In this document: positions 46,118 through 54,325 of the stretch, piece by piece
How the letters are laid out: each line of letters starts with the position of its first letter
How positions within the stretch are numbered: position 1 is the stretch's first letter
NCBI RefSeq assembly: GCF_024171725.1
Contig: NZ_JAMTCG010000003.1
Span: forward strand, 620,001 to 684,000
DNA: 64,000 nt
Origin: Williamsia serinedens
GTDB lineage: Bacteria; Actinomycetota; Actinomycetes; Mycobacteriales; Mycobacteriaceae
Reading direction: 5' to 3'
The notes under the pieces: generated by a model
The model's input: the letters and a program-made list of their open reading frames with translations, nothing else
The model's database searches: none
Told to the model about the DNA's origin: nothing
Translations under genes and position numbers: made by a program

Positions 46118-47974
46118 ATGGACCCGATGAACCGGCCTGGCGACCGACGCGCGGACGCACCCCGGCGCTCGCGGTTGGATCCGCGTGAACGCCGCGGTGA
46201 CGCCACCCGCCGGATGCCCGGTGCGCCGCGCCGCCCCGAGGAACACCCCGGCGCCGTGAACTACCCCGTCGACGAGGGACGAGAGGCCCAACCGCGTCGT
46301 GGTGGTCGGCCGCAACCGCCCCCGGGCCCACCACGCCGCGGCCCGTCGAAGGCCGACGCGTACCGGCCGCCCCCGACCCGCAACCCCCACCTCGACCCGA
46401 TCGACGCTCCTCGTGTGGACGACGAGCGGGAGCACGAGGCCGCGCCGCCCGGTCCGTTCGGTCCCGACGGCCGCGCCATGCCCCGCAAGCTGACCGTGAC
46501 GCGCGTGGCCGCGTTCCGCGGTCGCCAGCTGACGTCGAAGGGTGTCGGGCGGGTGCGCGCCGCGGCGACCGCCGACGGCGCCGACCGGTCGGGACTCACC
46601 GCGCTGACCCTGCCCGTCGTCCTCAACTACGCGGTCGACGCGGCGATGACGGTCGCCCTGGCCAACACGCTGTTCTTCGCCGCCGCCAGCGCGGAGAGCA
46701 AGGGCAAGGTGGCGCTCTACCTGGCGTTGACCATCGCCCCGTTCGCGTTGATCGCGCCCCTGATCGGGCCCATGCTCGACAAGCTGCAGCGGGGACGTCG
46801 CATCGCGATGGCGACCACGTTCGGACTGCGCGCCCTGCTCGCCCTGCTGATCATGGCCAACTCCGGGTGGGACCCGGCCTCGAACCAGCTGACCTACGAC
46901 CCGTGGGTCCTCTACCCCAGCGCGCTGGGGCTGCTGGTCCTGTCGAAGTCGTTCGGCGTCCTCAAGTCGGCGGTCACCCCGCGCGTCCTGCCGCCGTCCA
47001 TCGATCTGGTCCGGGTCAACTCACGGCTGACGACGTGGGGGCTCGTGGCGGGCACCGTCATCGGCGGCGCGCTGGCTGCGCTGTTCGAGACGGCGCTGGG
47101 ACGCGTTCTGCCCCTGCACCTCCCGGGCGCGTTCGTGCTGCTGCTGATCCTCGCCGCGGTCGCGTCGTACGCGTGCATGCGCATCCCTTCCTGGGTGGAG
47201 TCGACCGCGGGCGAGATCCCGACGACGCTGACCTACCACGGCGAACCGCCCGCACCCGAGCCGCGCCGCAAGTCGTTCACCCCGGCGGCACTCGCCGCGA
47301 CCATGCGCCAACCGCTGGGACGCCATGTCCTGACCGGGCTCTGGGGCAACGGGACCATCCGTGTGCTCACCGGCTTCCTCACGCTGTACATCGCGTTCTA
47401 CGCGAAGTCGAACCAGGGCAACCACTCCGGCTGGGTCCAGCTCGCGCTGATCGGGTCGGTCGGTGCGGCCGCCGGCATCGGCAACTTCGTCGGCAACGCC
47501 GCCGGTACCCGCCTCGAACTGCGCAATCCGCAGCGGATCGTCGTCGCGTCGACGGCGGCGAGCCTCGCCGTGTGTGTGCTGGCCGCGGTGTTCGGGTCGA
47601 TCGTCCTCGCGGCGCTCGCCGCGCTCGTCGCGTCGGGCACCAGCGCGATCGGCAAGGTCTGCCTCGACTCGTCGATCCAGAACGACCTCCCCGACGAGTC
47701 GCGCGCCTCGGCGTTCGGGCGGTCGGAGTCGGTGCTGCAGCTGTGCTGGGTGCTCGGCGCCGCGCTCGGTGTGCTGCTGCCGCCGACCCTGTGGATCGGG
47801 TTCACCGTCGTCTCGGTCATCATGGCGATCGGAGCCGTGCAGACGATCGTCACCGACCGCGGGGCGACGCTGGTCCCCGGACTCGGCGGCCGTCGTCCCG
47901 ACCAGGCCATGCCGACCGGGGGCATCCCGATGGGCACGCACGGCGGACGGGAGGAGAGCACGTGGGCTCGCTGA
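46118..47974 (+). CDS. MFS transporter with long disordered N-terminus (Rv0876c-like)
   Basis: 618-aa membrane protein. Residues 1-~120 are Pro/Arg/Gly-rich and disordered; the MFS core follows (~150-590) with GPMLDKLQRGRRIAMATTFG as the loop motif. AGGGAAGA precedes the ATG at 46118; ATG at 46127 is possible. The last 13 bp overlap the DUF2771 gene, so both form an operon. It is divergent from DUF3027, the arrangement of mycobacterial Rv0876c/Rv0877. Substrate unknown. Confidence 0.85.
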   Translation: MDPMNRPGDRRADAPRRSRLDPRERRGDATRRMPGAPRRPEEHPGAVNYPVDEGREAQPRRGGRPQPPPGPPRRGPSKADAYRPPPTRNPHLDPIDAPRVDDEREHEAAPPGPFGPDGRAMPRKLTVTRVAAFRGRQLTSKGVGRVRAAATADGADRSGLTALTLPVVLNYAVDAAMTVALANTLFFAAASAESKGKVALYLALTIAPFALIAPLIGPMLDKLQRGRRIAMATTFGLRALLALLIMANSGWDPASNQLTYDPWVLYPSALGLLVLSKSFGVLKSAVTPRVLPPSIDLVRVNSRLTTWGLVAGTVIGGALAALFETALGRVLPLHLPGAFVLLLILAAVASYACMRIPSWVESTAGEIPTTLTYHGEPPAPEPRRKSFTPAALAATMRQPLGRHVLTGLWGNGTIRVLTGFLTLYIAFYAKSNQGNHSGWVQLALIGSVGAAAGIGNFVGNAAGTRLELRNPQRIVVASTAASLAVCVLAAVFGSIVLAALAALVASGTSAIGKVCLDSSIQNDLPDESRASAFGRSESVLQLCWVLGAALGVLLPPTLWIGFTVVSVIMAIGAVQTIVTDRGATLVPGLGGRRPDQAMPTGGIPMGTHGGREESTWAR

Positions 47975-48501
47975 CGCGAGGCGAGAAGAAGTTCGGGCTG
48001 ATCGCGGCGGCGGTGATCCTGGTCGCGGCGCTCGTCGTCGTCGGGTCGGTCTACCTGCTCACCCGCGACGGGTTCGACGAGAAGCCCTACGTGCAGGCCA
48101 CCACCGGCAAGCGCCTGGTCACCGTCGAGCCGACGATCTTCTGCGGCATCGACCTCTCCGACTGCGAGCAGGGCGAGCCGGGCACGTTCGCCAAGAAGCT
48201 GCCCGTCCCGGCCGGACAGAGCGTCCTGGTGTCGGTGAGCAAAGAGATCGCGTCGGCGCCCTGGGTGCTCACCCTCGAGTACCTGACCCCGCGCGGTTTC
48301 GAGCAGCGCCCCCCGCAGTTCTTCGCGCCGAACGAGAAGTTCTCCTTCACCGCGCGCTCCACGCCCGACGCAGTCCTCAGCACCGTCGAGGTGCGGCTGC
48401 CGTCGAGCCGCGTCGACACCTCCGGCGCGCCGATCACCCGCGCCTTCTGGTCGATCAGCACCCTGCCGCCGGGCACGAAGGTCCCCGCAGGCGCGTCCTA
48501 G
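47962..48501 (+). CDS. DUF2771 membrane-anchored protein
   Basis: 179-aa protein: a basic start, one helix (residues ~14-34) and an extracytoplasmic domain of ~145 residues with two cysteines (FCGIDLSDCEQ). The stretch LPVPAGQSVLVSVSKEIASA and the C-terminal FWSISTLPPGTKVP match DUF2771 as I recall it. GTG at 47962 follows GGAGGAGA, inside the end of the MFS gene. Function unknown. Confidence 0.82.
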   Translation: MGSLTRGEKKFGLIAAAVILVAALVVVGSVYLLTRDGFDEKPYVQATTGKRLVTVEPTIFCGIDLSDCEQGEPGTFAKKLPVPAGQSVLVSVSKEIASAPWVLTLEYLTPRGFEQRPPQFFAPNEKFSFTARSTPDAVLSTVEVRLPSSRVDTSGAPITRAFWSISTLPPGTKVPAGAS

Positions 48502-48523
48502 ACGGCCTGCGACGTCGCGCGAC

Positions 48524-48937
48524 TCAGTGGTCGAGTTCGCGCGCGACCGCGCGGACGACCTCCGAGATGCGCTGCGCGGTCTTGCGGTCGGGGTAGCGGC
48601 CCTTGCGCAGGTCGGGCTGGACCTTCGCCTCGAGGAGCGTGATGAGGTCGGCGACCATGCCGTGCAGCTCGTCGGGGGTGTGGCGCTTGGCGGCCTCGCG
48701 GGCCGCCTCACGGTGGTTCTTCGCGACACTCGGCGCGGGGTCGAGCACGGTCACCGACAGGGCCTGGGGTCCCCGTCGGCCGGCGGCCATGCCGAACTCG
48801 ACGCGCTGGCCGGGCTTGAGGGACTCCACACCACCGGGCAGCGCGCTGGACCGGACGTAGACGTCCTCACCCTCGTCCTGCGAGAGGAAGCCGAAGCCCT
48901 TCTCCGCGTCGTACCACTTCACCTTGCCGGTCGGCAC
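48524..48937 (-). CDS. Cold-shock protein with long C-terminal extension (CspB-like)
   Basis: 137-aa RNA-binding protein. Residues 1-~65 are a cold-shock domain: [20 protein letters not shown] (RNP1) and [13 protein letters not shown] (RNP2). The C-terminal half is charged ([20 protein letters not shown] and [20 protein letters not shown]) and matches mycobacterial Rv0871. GTG at 48937 follows GAAGGTG; the longer in-frame start is rejected because its residues do not match the family. It faces the DUF2771 gene and is divergent from the moaA operon. Confidence 0.9.
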   Translation of the reverse strand: MPTGKVKWYDAEKGFGFLSQDEGEDVYVRSSALPGGVESLKPGQRVEFGMAAGRRGPQALSVTVLDPAPSVAKNHREAAREAAKRHTPDELHGMVADLITLLEAKVQPDLRKGRYPDRKTAQRISEVVRAVARELDH

Positions 48938-49124
48938 CGTGTCACCTTCAACTCTTGTCGGATGTCGCTCCATGACGAATGCGCCCACCGGACGGGGTGG
49001 AAGCCCCTCGGAGGACGCATCGATGTCCCATTCTACCGCGCACCGTCGGAAAGTCCGCACTCGTCACGGCGTCGCGCGACCCCGCGGATGGCCGGTCCAC
49101 CGGCCGCCGGTCTACCGTTTGACC

Positions 49125-49367
49125 ATGCGAGAACAGCCGAGCGACCGGCTCCTGCACGTCGCCCTCGCCGTCTTCGCGATCGGCCTGGTCGCCACGATCA
49201 CGATGTTCGCGGTGCCCGCCCTCGACGACGGTGTCCGCGCCCCCGTGTGGGTGTACGCACTGACCCTCGGGCTGCCGATCGGGTTCGTGCTCGCGATCGT
49301 GTTCGCACTGCGGTCGGGGCGTCGCCGTCCCGGCCTGCACGACGACGACAGCCGGGGGACCCGATGA
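49125..49367 (+). CDS. Small two-helix membrane protein
   Basis: 80-aa protein with hydrophobic helices at residues ~12-32 and ~42-62 and a basic/acidic tail. The ATG at 49125 is chosen from the short hydrophilic start (REQPSDRLLHV). Its TGA overlaps the next gene's ATG by 4 nt, so it heads the operon with the flavin reductase and moaA-moaD. It is in the place of mycobacterial Rv0870c. Function unknown. Confidence 0.7.
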   Translation: MREQPSDRLLHVALAVFAIGLVATITMFAVPALDDGVRAPVWVYALTLGLPIGFVLAIVFALRSGRRRPGLHDDDSRGTR

Positions 49368-49897
49368 CCTTCCACGCCGTCGAGACGTTGCAACCGGCCA
49401 CCGACGGCAAGGCCCTCCGCCGCGCCTACAGCTGTTTCCCGTCCGGGGTCGTCGGTGTCTGCGCGAAGATCGACGGCGCCCCCGTCGGGATGGCGGCGAG
49501 CTCGTTCGCGACGGTCTCGCTGGAGCCGGCGCTGGTGTCGCTGTGCGTCCAGCACACGTCGTCGACGTGGCCGCGGCTGCGGTCGGCGCCCAGCCTGGGC
49601 CTGAGCGTCTTCGCCGCCGACCAGGAGGCGCTGTGCACACGTCTCGCCGGCCCGGCCGCGCACCGCTTCGACGGGTTCGACCCGCTCGTCGCCGACACCG
49701 GTTCGGTCTTCGTCCCCGGGGCGGCGGCCGTCCTCGACTGCACCGTCTACAACGAGGTGCCCGCGGGCGACCACGTGCTGGTCCTCCTGCGCATCGACAC
49801 GCTCGACGCGGACCCGTCGGTGGAGCCCCTCGTGTTCCACGCCAGCACCTTCCGCGCCCTCGAAGCCCGTTCGGAGACGTCTACGCTGGGGGGATGA
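49364..49897 (+). CDS. Flavin reductase family protein
   Basis: 177-aa FMN-binding split-barrel protein (HpaC/DIM6-type flavin reductase). It has RRAYSCFPSGVVGVCAKIDG, GMAASSFATVSLEPALVSLC (flavin site) and DHVLVLLRIDTLD near the end. It may supply reduced flavin, though no monooxygenase partner is adjacent. ATG at 49364; 4-nt overlaps with both neighbours indicate translational coupling with moaA. A link to molybdenum cofactor synthesis is only inferred from the operon. Confidence 0.85.
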   Translation: MTFHAVETLQPATDGKALRRAYSCFPSGVVGVCAKIDGAPVGMAASSFATVSLEPALVSLCVQHTSSTWPRLRSAPSLGLSVFAADQEALCTRLAGPAAHRFDGFDPLVADTGSVFVPGAAAVLDCTVYNEVPAGDHVLVLLRIDTLDADPSVEPLVFHASTFRALEARSETSTLGG

Positions 49898-50988
49898 CCA
49901 CCATCGGCCTGGGGATGCCCGTCGCGGGGCCGCCCCGACAGCCCGACATCACGGGCATGCCGACGGCCGGACCCATGGTCGACACCCACGGCCGCGTCAC
50001 CCGTGATCTCCGGGTGTCGGTGACCGACCGGTGCAATCTCCGCTGCACCTACTGCATGCCCGCCGACGGCCTCGACTGGCTGCCCGCCGACGACCTCCTC
50101 TCCGCGTCGGAGATGATCCGGCTGATCCGCATCGCCGTCGGCGAGTTCGGGGTCACGTCGGTGCGGTTCACCGGTGGCGAGCCGCTGCTGCGCCGCGACC
50201 TCGTCGACATCGTCGGCGCGGTCCGTGCCCTGCCGGACGCGCCCGAGGTGTCCATCACGACGAACGGGCTGTCGCTGCGACGGCACGCCCGCGCTCTCGC
50301 CGACGCCGGACTGTCCCGCGTCAACGTCTCCCTCGACACCGTCGACCGTGAGCGGTTCGCCGCGATCACCCGGCGCGACCGACTGCACGATGTGCTCGAC
50401 GGCCTGGCCGCCGCGCACGAGGCCGGTCTGCGCCCGGTGAAGGTCAACGCCGTCCTCGATCCCGACGGCGGTCTCGAGGACGCGCCTGCGCTCCTGCGCA
50501 TGTGCCTCGAGAACGGCTACTCGCTGCGGATCATCGAACAGATGCCGCTCGACGCCGACCACGCCTGGTCGCGCACCCGGATGATCACCGCGGCCCAGGT
50601 GCACGAACGCCTCGCCCGCGACGTCGAGCTGCTCCCCGACCCCCGTCCGCGAGGAGCCGCGCCGGCGCAGACGTGGCTCGTCGGCGGTCACACCGCCCTC
50701 GACCGTGAGGGCAGGGAGGTCCCGGCGCGCGTCGGCATCATCGCGTCGGTGACGCGTCCGTTCTGCGGCGACTGTGACCGCACCCGACTGACCGCCGACG
50801 GCCAGGTGCGGACGTGCCTGTTCTCGACCACGGAGACCGATCTGCGCGCGCTGCTGCGCGACGGCGCCGACGACGAGGCGGTCGCCCGCGCGTGGCGGGT
50901 CGCGTCGTGGGGGAAACTGCCGGGCCACGCCATCGACGACCCGTCGTTCCTGCAGCCCGACCGCCCCATGTCGGCGATCGGCGGATGA
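49894..50988 (+). CDS. moaA: GTP 3',8-cyclase MoaA
   Basis: 364-aa radical SAM enzyme for the first step of molybdenum cofactor synthesis. The N-terminal cluster motif is CNLRCTYC; the SAM site region has FTGGEPLLRRDL. The C-terminal cluster is CGDCDRTRLTADGQVRTC, and the chain ends in Gly-Gly, which is needed in MoaA. The first ~30 residues are variable. ATG at 49894 overlaps the previous gene, and its TGA overlaps moaD. Confidence 0.96.
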   Translation: MTTIGLGMPVAGPPRQPDITGMPTAGPMVDTHGRVTRDLRVSVTDRCNLRCTYCMPADGLDWLPADDLLSASEMIRLIRIAVGEFGVTSVRFTGGEPLLRRDLVDIVGAVRALPDAPEVSITTNGLSLRRHARALADAGLSRVNVSLDTVDRERFAAITRRDRLHDVLDGLAAAHEAGLRPVKVNAVLDPDGGLEDAPALLRMCLENGYSLRIIEQMPLDADHAWSRTRMITAAQVHERLARDVELLPDPRPRGAAPAQTWLVGGHTALDREGREVPARVGIIASVTRPFCGDCDRTRLTADGQVRTCLFSTTETDLRALLRDGADDEAVARAWRVASWGKLPGHAIDDPSFLQPDRPMSAIGG

Positions 50989-51251
50989 CCGGCTCGACGC
51001 GGCGCCGGGTGGAGGTGCGCTACTTCGCGGCGGCGGAGGCCGCGGCCGGGCTGCACTCCGAGGTCGTCGAGATCGAGCCGTCGACGACCCTGACCCAGTT
51101 GCGCGACCGGCTCGGCCACGCCCGCCCGGGGTTGGCCCGCGTCCTCGACCGCAGCTCGTTCCTGCGTGATTCCGTGGTCGTCCGGGACCACGAGGCCCCG
51201 CTGGCGGAGGCGTCCCTCATCGAGGTGCTGCCCCCGTTCGCGGGCGGCTGA
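50985..51251 (+). CDS. moaD: Molybdopterin synthase sulfur carrier subunit MoaD
   Basis: 88-aa ubiquitin-like carrier, ending PPFAGG, the Gly-Gly tail that is thiocarboxylated and inserts in MoaE. VRYFAAAEAAAGLHSE and LIEVLPPFAGG are typical. It overlaps moaA by 4 nt. The partner MoaE is encoded 1.5 kb away on the other strand. Confidence 0.93.
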   Translation: MTGSTRRRVEVRYFAAAEAAAGLHSEVVEIEPSTTLTQLRDRLGHARPGLARVLDRSSFLRDSVVVRDHEAPLAEASLIEVLPPFAGG

Positions 51252-51362
51252 GGCCGGCTCCGGGTCCGACTGGCCCGATCTGCGAATTCGTGTGCGGCAC
51301 AGCGTCACAGACGCTCGCCCGTGGAGCACCCGACTTTTCTTCCCGCAGCGTGTCGCGAGAAC

Positions 51363-51378
51363 TGTGAGGTTCTTCACA
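51363..51378 (+). promoter_or_regulatory. Perfect CRP/GlxR-type site upstream of rpfA
   Basis: TGTGA-GGTTCT-TCACA matches the consensus TGTGA-N6-TCACA exactly. It lies 427 bp before the rpfA start and ~235 bp before the riboswitch, where the promoter should be. M. tuberculosis CRP (Rv3676) is known to control rpfA. Confidence 0.7.
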
Positions 51379-51611
51379 TAACGGCGCGGTCACGGATCGG
51401 ACACGGGTCGGGTATCGGCCCGCTCACCAGCATCGACGCCGTCACCTCGCCGAAACACGGCCCCGACAGGCCCGATCGTTCGTCGTCCGAAGGTATGACT
51501 CGACGCGCTCGACCACGTAGCGTCCGAGGCGGCCACAGCAGTGGTCACCACCAAGCCAGGTCCTGTTCACCGCGCCGAACCTCGTTCCACGGACAGGACC
51601 ACGTCAGACCA

Positions 51612-51790
51612 GACTTCAGGAACGAGGACGGGGGACCCACCTCGTCGACGGACACCAGACGGTGAACGGGGTCGACGAGGATCGGGCCGGACAGACATCC
51701 GGATCCCTTGGGGTGAAGCTCCGCGACGCGGAGCCGGGCAACCTCTCAGCCCGAACCCGACAGCTCACCTCGCAGGCGCGTGGGGAGAGG
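51612..51790 (+). ncRNA. c-di-AMP riboswitch (ydaO-yuaA type) upstream of rpfA
   Basis: The leader contains the ydaO conserved blocks in order: CGGGGGACCCA (~51630), CTTGGGGTGAAGC (~51707), then CCCGAACCCGACAGCT followed by CACCTCGCAGGCG (to ~51778). The class senses c-di-AMP and is known to precede rpf-type cell wall genes in actinobacteria. The ends given are approximate. A purine-rich GGGGAGAGG follows at 51782-51790 and could pair with CCTCTC inside the aptamer, a possible switch; this is inference. Confidence 0.88.
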
Positions 51791-51804
51791 AAACACGAAC
51801 ACCT

Positions 51805-52431
51805 ATGTCCGGACGTCATCGCAAGCAGTCCTCCGCCACCCGCACCGCCGCCAAGGTCGTCCTCACCTCCGCCGTCATCGGCGGGGGCGCGAGCGCGTTC
51901 TTCGGTGTCGGCTCCGCCTCCGCTGCCACCGACGCGCAGTGGAACCAGGTCGCGCAGTGTGAGTCGGGCGGCAACTGGGCCATCAACACCGGCAACGGCT
52001 ACCAGGGCGGCCTGCAGTTCAGCCCGAGCACCTGGGCCGGCCACGGCGGCACGGAGTTCGCGCCGACCGCCAACCAGGCCACCAAGGAGCAGCAGATCAC
52101 CGTCGCCGAGCGCGTGCTCGCCGGCCAGGGCAAGGGCGCATGGCCCGTCTGCGGCACCGGCCTCGGCGCGCCGACCCCGCGCACCGCTCCGACTGATCTG
52201 CCGAAGGCGCCGCAGCTGCCCTCGGTCCAGGACGTGAAGGACCAGGCCGCCAAGACGACCGACGACGTGAAGAAGCAGGTCGACGAGATCGTCGAGAACG
52301 CCCAGGCCAAGGGCAAGATCGACCCCGCGATCGTCGGGCTGTGGGAGCAGGCCAAGAAGAGCGGCCTGAACCTCTCCGCCGACCAGATCGCCCTGTTCAA
52401 CCAGAACAAGGGACTGATCCCCTTCCAGTGA
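51805..52431 (+). CDS. rpfA: Resuscitation-promoting factor (RpfA-like)
   Basis: 208-aa secreted muralytic protein. Residues 1-~44 form a signal peptide ending SASAATDAQ. The Rpf transglycosylase-like domain (~45-120) has QVAQCESGGNW (catalytic Glu), GNGYQGGLQFSPSTWAGHGG and the closing Cys in WPVCG. The tail is Pro-rich then helical/charged (~130-190), without a LysM domain. These proteins cleave peptidoglycan and help revive dormant cells. It is under the c-di-AMP riboswitch and a CRP-type site; a terminator follows. Confidence 0.95.
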   Translation: MSGRHRKQSSATRTAAKVVLTSAVIGGGASAFFGVGSASAATDAQWNQVAQCESGGNWAINTGNGYQGGLQFSPSTWAGHGGTEFAPTANQATKEQQITVAERVLAGQGKGAWPVCGTGLGAPTPRTAPTDLPKAPQLPSVQDVKDQAAKTTDDVKKQVDEIVENAQAKGKIDPAIVGLWEQAKKSGLNLSADQIALFNQNKGLIPFQ

Positions 52432-52466
52432 TCATCACGGTGATCCGGTAGGGCCTCACAGACGAA

Positions 52467-52506
52467 GGGCCCCGCACGAGACCTCAGGTCCGTGCGGGGT
52501 CCTTTT
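52467..52506 (+). terminator. Rho-independent terminator of rpfA
   Basis: CCCCGCAC (52469-52476) and GTGCGGGG (52491-52498) form an 8-bp perfect stem with a 14-nt loop, followed by TCCTTTTCC. It begins 38 bp after the rpfA stop. Confidence 0.78.
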
Positions 52507-52540
52507 CCATTCCCGGGGCCTCTCAGGCCCGTTCTCGCCC

Positions 52541-52694
52541 GTCGAGTGGGCGTTTCCGGACGTCGAGTGGGCGGGTTAACACGTCGAGTGGGCGTTTCCA
52601 GACGTCGAGTGGGCGGAATCGGACGTCGAGTGTCGTCATCCGCCCAACCAACGTCCGGAATCGCCCAGTCGACGTCTGTAACCGCTCAGTCGAC
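52541..52694. repeat. Inverted 21-bp-period array (element D)
   Basis: GTCGAGTGGGCG-type cores begin at 52541, 52562, 52583, 52604 and 52625 (five units, 21 bp apart). Inverted cores (CGCCCAACCAAC, CGCCCAGTCGAC, CGCTCAGTCGAC) begin at 52641, 52662 and 52683. The last three left units and the three right units are symmetric about 52638.5. It fills the gap between rpfA and moaE (convergent genes). The unit shares CGTC and TGGGCG spacing with element B. Confidence 0.82.
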
Positions 52695-52704
52695 GGGTGA
52701 GGGG

Positions 52705-53136
52705 TCAGGCCGACCCGACCCATTCGTCGGTGCCGTCGGCGAAGTGTTGGTGCTTCCAGACGGGCAGCGCAGCCTTGACGTCGTCGACGACGCGGGAGCA
52801 CGTCTCGAACGCCGCGCTACGGTGGTCGGCCGCGACCGCCACGAGGAACGCCACGTCACCGATCGCCAGATCGCCGACGCGATGCGACACCGCGATCGCC
52901 CGTACACCCTCGACCTCCGCCGCGATCCCGCCGACGACGTCGGCCAGGACCTGCTCGGCGCTCGGGTGGGCCGTGTAGTGCAGTGCCCGCACCGACCGCG
53001 CGCTGTCGTGGTCGCGCACGGCGCCGGTGAAACAGACGACGGCGCCCGCGGCGTCGTCGGCGACGAGCCGTTGGTGTTCGTCGGGGTCGAGCACGGCCTC
53101 GGTGACGACGGTCCGCGCCACGCGGGCACCGCTCAC
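52705..53136 (-). CDS. moaE: Molybdopterin synthase catalytic subunit MoaE
   Basis: 143-aa large subunit of molybdopterin synthase. Family marks are AAGAVVCFTGAVRDHDSARSV, HRVGDLAIGDVAFLVAV and LPVWKHQHFADGTDEWVG, containing the catalytic Lys. GTG at 53136 overlaps the mog stop by 4 nt. Expected partner is MoaD, encoded by the divergent half of the cluster. Confidence 0.93.
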   Translation of the reverse strand: MSGARVARTVVTEAVLDPDEHQRLVADDAAGAVVCFTGAVRDHDSARSVRALHYTAHPSAEQVLADVVGGIAAEVEGVRAIAVSHRVGDLAIGDVAFLVAVAADHRSAAFETCSRVVDDVKAALPVWKHQHFADGTDEWVGSA

Positions 53137-53609
53137 CGGTGGTCCCCGCCGCGGATCTGGTCGAGCGCGTGGTCGAGGACGGGCTCGAGCACCGCCAGCC
53201 CGTCGCGGACGCCGCCCGTCGACCCCGGCAGGTTCACGACGAGGGTGGTCCCGGCGATCCCGGCGACCCCGCGCGAGAGCATCGCCGTCGGCACAGCGTC
53301 GGAGCCGGCCGCGCGAACGGCGTCGGCCAGTCCGGGGATCTCACGGTCCAGCACCGGTCGGGTCTGTTCGGGGGTCACGTCGGTGGGCGTCAGTCCGGTC
53401 CCCCCGGTGGTGAGTACGAGAGTCGCACCGGCCTCGAGGGCACGCCGCAGCGATCGTCCGACCTCGTCCCCGTCGGCCACGACGTCCACGCGGACGGAGA
53501 AACCACGCTCGGTCAGCCACGCCTCGATGAGCGGACCGGTCCGGTCGGGGTACGTACCGGATGCGGCGCGGGTCGATGCGACGACGACGTGTGCCGAACG
53601 CTCAGTCAC
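53133..53609 (-). CDS. mog: Molybdopterin adenylyltransferase (Mog/MoaB family)
   Basis: 158-aa protein adenylating molybdopterin before metal insertion. The MoCF-binding motif LVLTTGGTGLTPTDVTPEQT is complete and VVNLPGSTGGVRDGLAVLEP is the second block. GTG at 53609 overlaps the moaC stop by 8 nt. Order moaC-mog-moaE is that of the mycobacterial moaC2 cluster. Confidence 0.92.
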   Translation of the reverse strand: MTERSAHVVVASTRAASGTYPDRTGPLIEAWLTERGFSVRVDVVADGDEVGRSLRRALEAGATLVLTTGGTGLTPTDVTPEQTRPVLDREIPGLADAVRAAGSDAVPTAMLSRGVAGIAGTTLVVNLPGSTGGVRDGLAVLEPVLDHALDQIRGGDHR

Positions 53610-54084
53610 GCGTCCACCGCCCGTGCTTGCCCCCGGTCTTCTCGACGAGGCGGATGTCGGTCATGCTGGCGCGCGGGTCGAGGGCTTTCACCATGTCGTG
53701 CAACGTGAGTCCGGCGACCGCGACGGCGGTCAGCGCCTCCATCTCGACGCCGGTGCGGTCGGCGGTGGCCGCGGTCGCGACCACCTCGACGGAGGCGTCG
53801 CCGACGCGGAGATCGACGGTGACCGACGACAGCGCCACCTGGTGGCAGAGCGGGATCAGATCGGGCGTGTGCTTGGCGCCCATGATCGCTGCGATGCGGG
53901 CTGTCGCGAGGACGTCGCCCTTGGCGACGGACCCGTCGGCGATCGCCGCGACCACCTCGGGGGTGGTCTGGAACGTGCCGGCCGCGACGGCGACACGATC
54001 GGTGACGGGCTTGCCGCCGACGTCCACCATGCGGGCGGCGCCGTCGGCGTCGACGTGCGACAGCCGACGGGCCGGATCGGTCAC
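53602..54084 (-). CDS. moaC: Cyclic pyranopterin monophosphate synthase MoaC
   Basis: 160-aa enzyme of the second cofactor step. Marks include ARMVDVGGKPVTDRVAVA, KGDVLATARIAAIMGAKHT, DLIPLCHQVALSS (catalytic His) and MEALTAVAVAGLTLHDMVK with the active Asp/Lys following. GTG at 54084 starts four bases after the stop of the upstream small gene, so these genes run as an operon. Confidence 0.94.
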   Translation of the reverse strand: MTDPARRLSHVDADGAARMVDVGGKPVTDRVAVAAGTFQTTPEVVAAIADGSVAKGDVLATARIAAIMGAKHTPDLIPLCHQVALSSVTVDLRVGDASVEVVATAATADRTGVEMEALTAVAVAGLTLHDMVKALDPRASMTDIRLVEKTGGKHGRWTRD

Positions 54085-54088
54085 GAGG

Positions 54089-54283
54089 TCAGCGGTTGAC
54101 CGTGGTCTTGGCGTGCGTGTACGGCAGCTGGTCGACCGGGAGCGGGAACTCGGTGTCACCGAACGGCGAGAGCGCACCGGAGATCGAGGCGGCGAACTCC
54201 GACACCGCGTGCTCGTGATCGCCCTCGTCGCTCTGGGGCCACCCGTTGTCGACGTACCGCTTCTTGCTGCTCTTCTCGGCCAC
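54089..54283 (-). CDS. Small charged protein of unknown function (Rv0863-like)
   Basis: 64-aa protein with a Lys/Ser-rich start ([16 protein letters not shown]), then [20 protein letters not shown] and a hydrophilic end. It is supported by position (directly before moaC, 4 bp gap), a start codon (GTG 54283) and conservation in mycobacteria as I recall it. No domain is recognised and there is no membrane segment. Confidence 0.65.
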   Translation of the reverse strand: MAEKSSKKRYVDNGWPQSDEGDHEHAVSEFAASISGALSPFGDTEFPLPVDQLPYTHAKTTVNR

Positions 54284-54325
54284 GGGCTCATTCTGCCATG
54301 CGGCCCCCTCCCTATCATCGATGAG

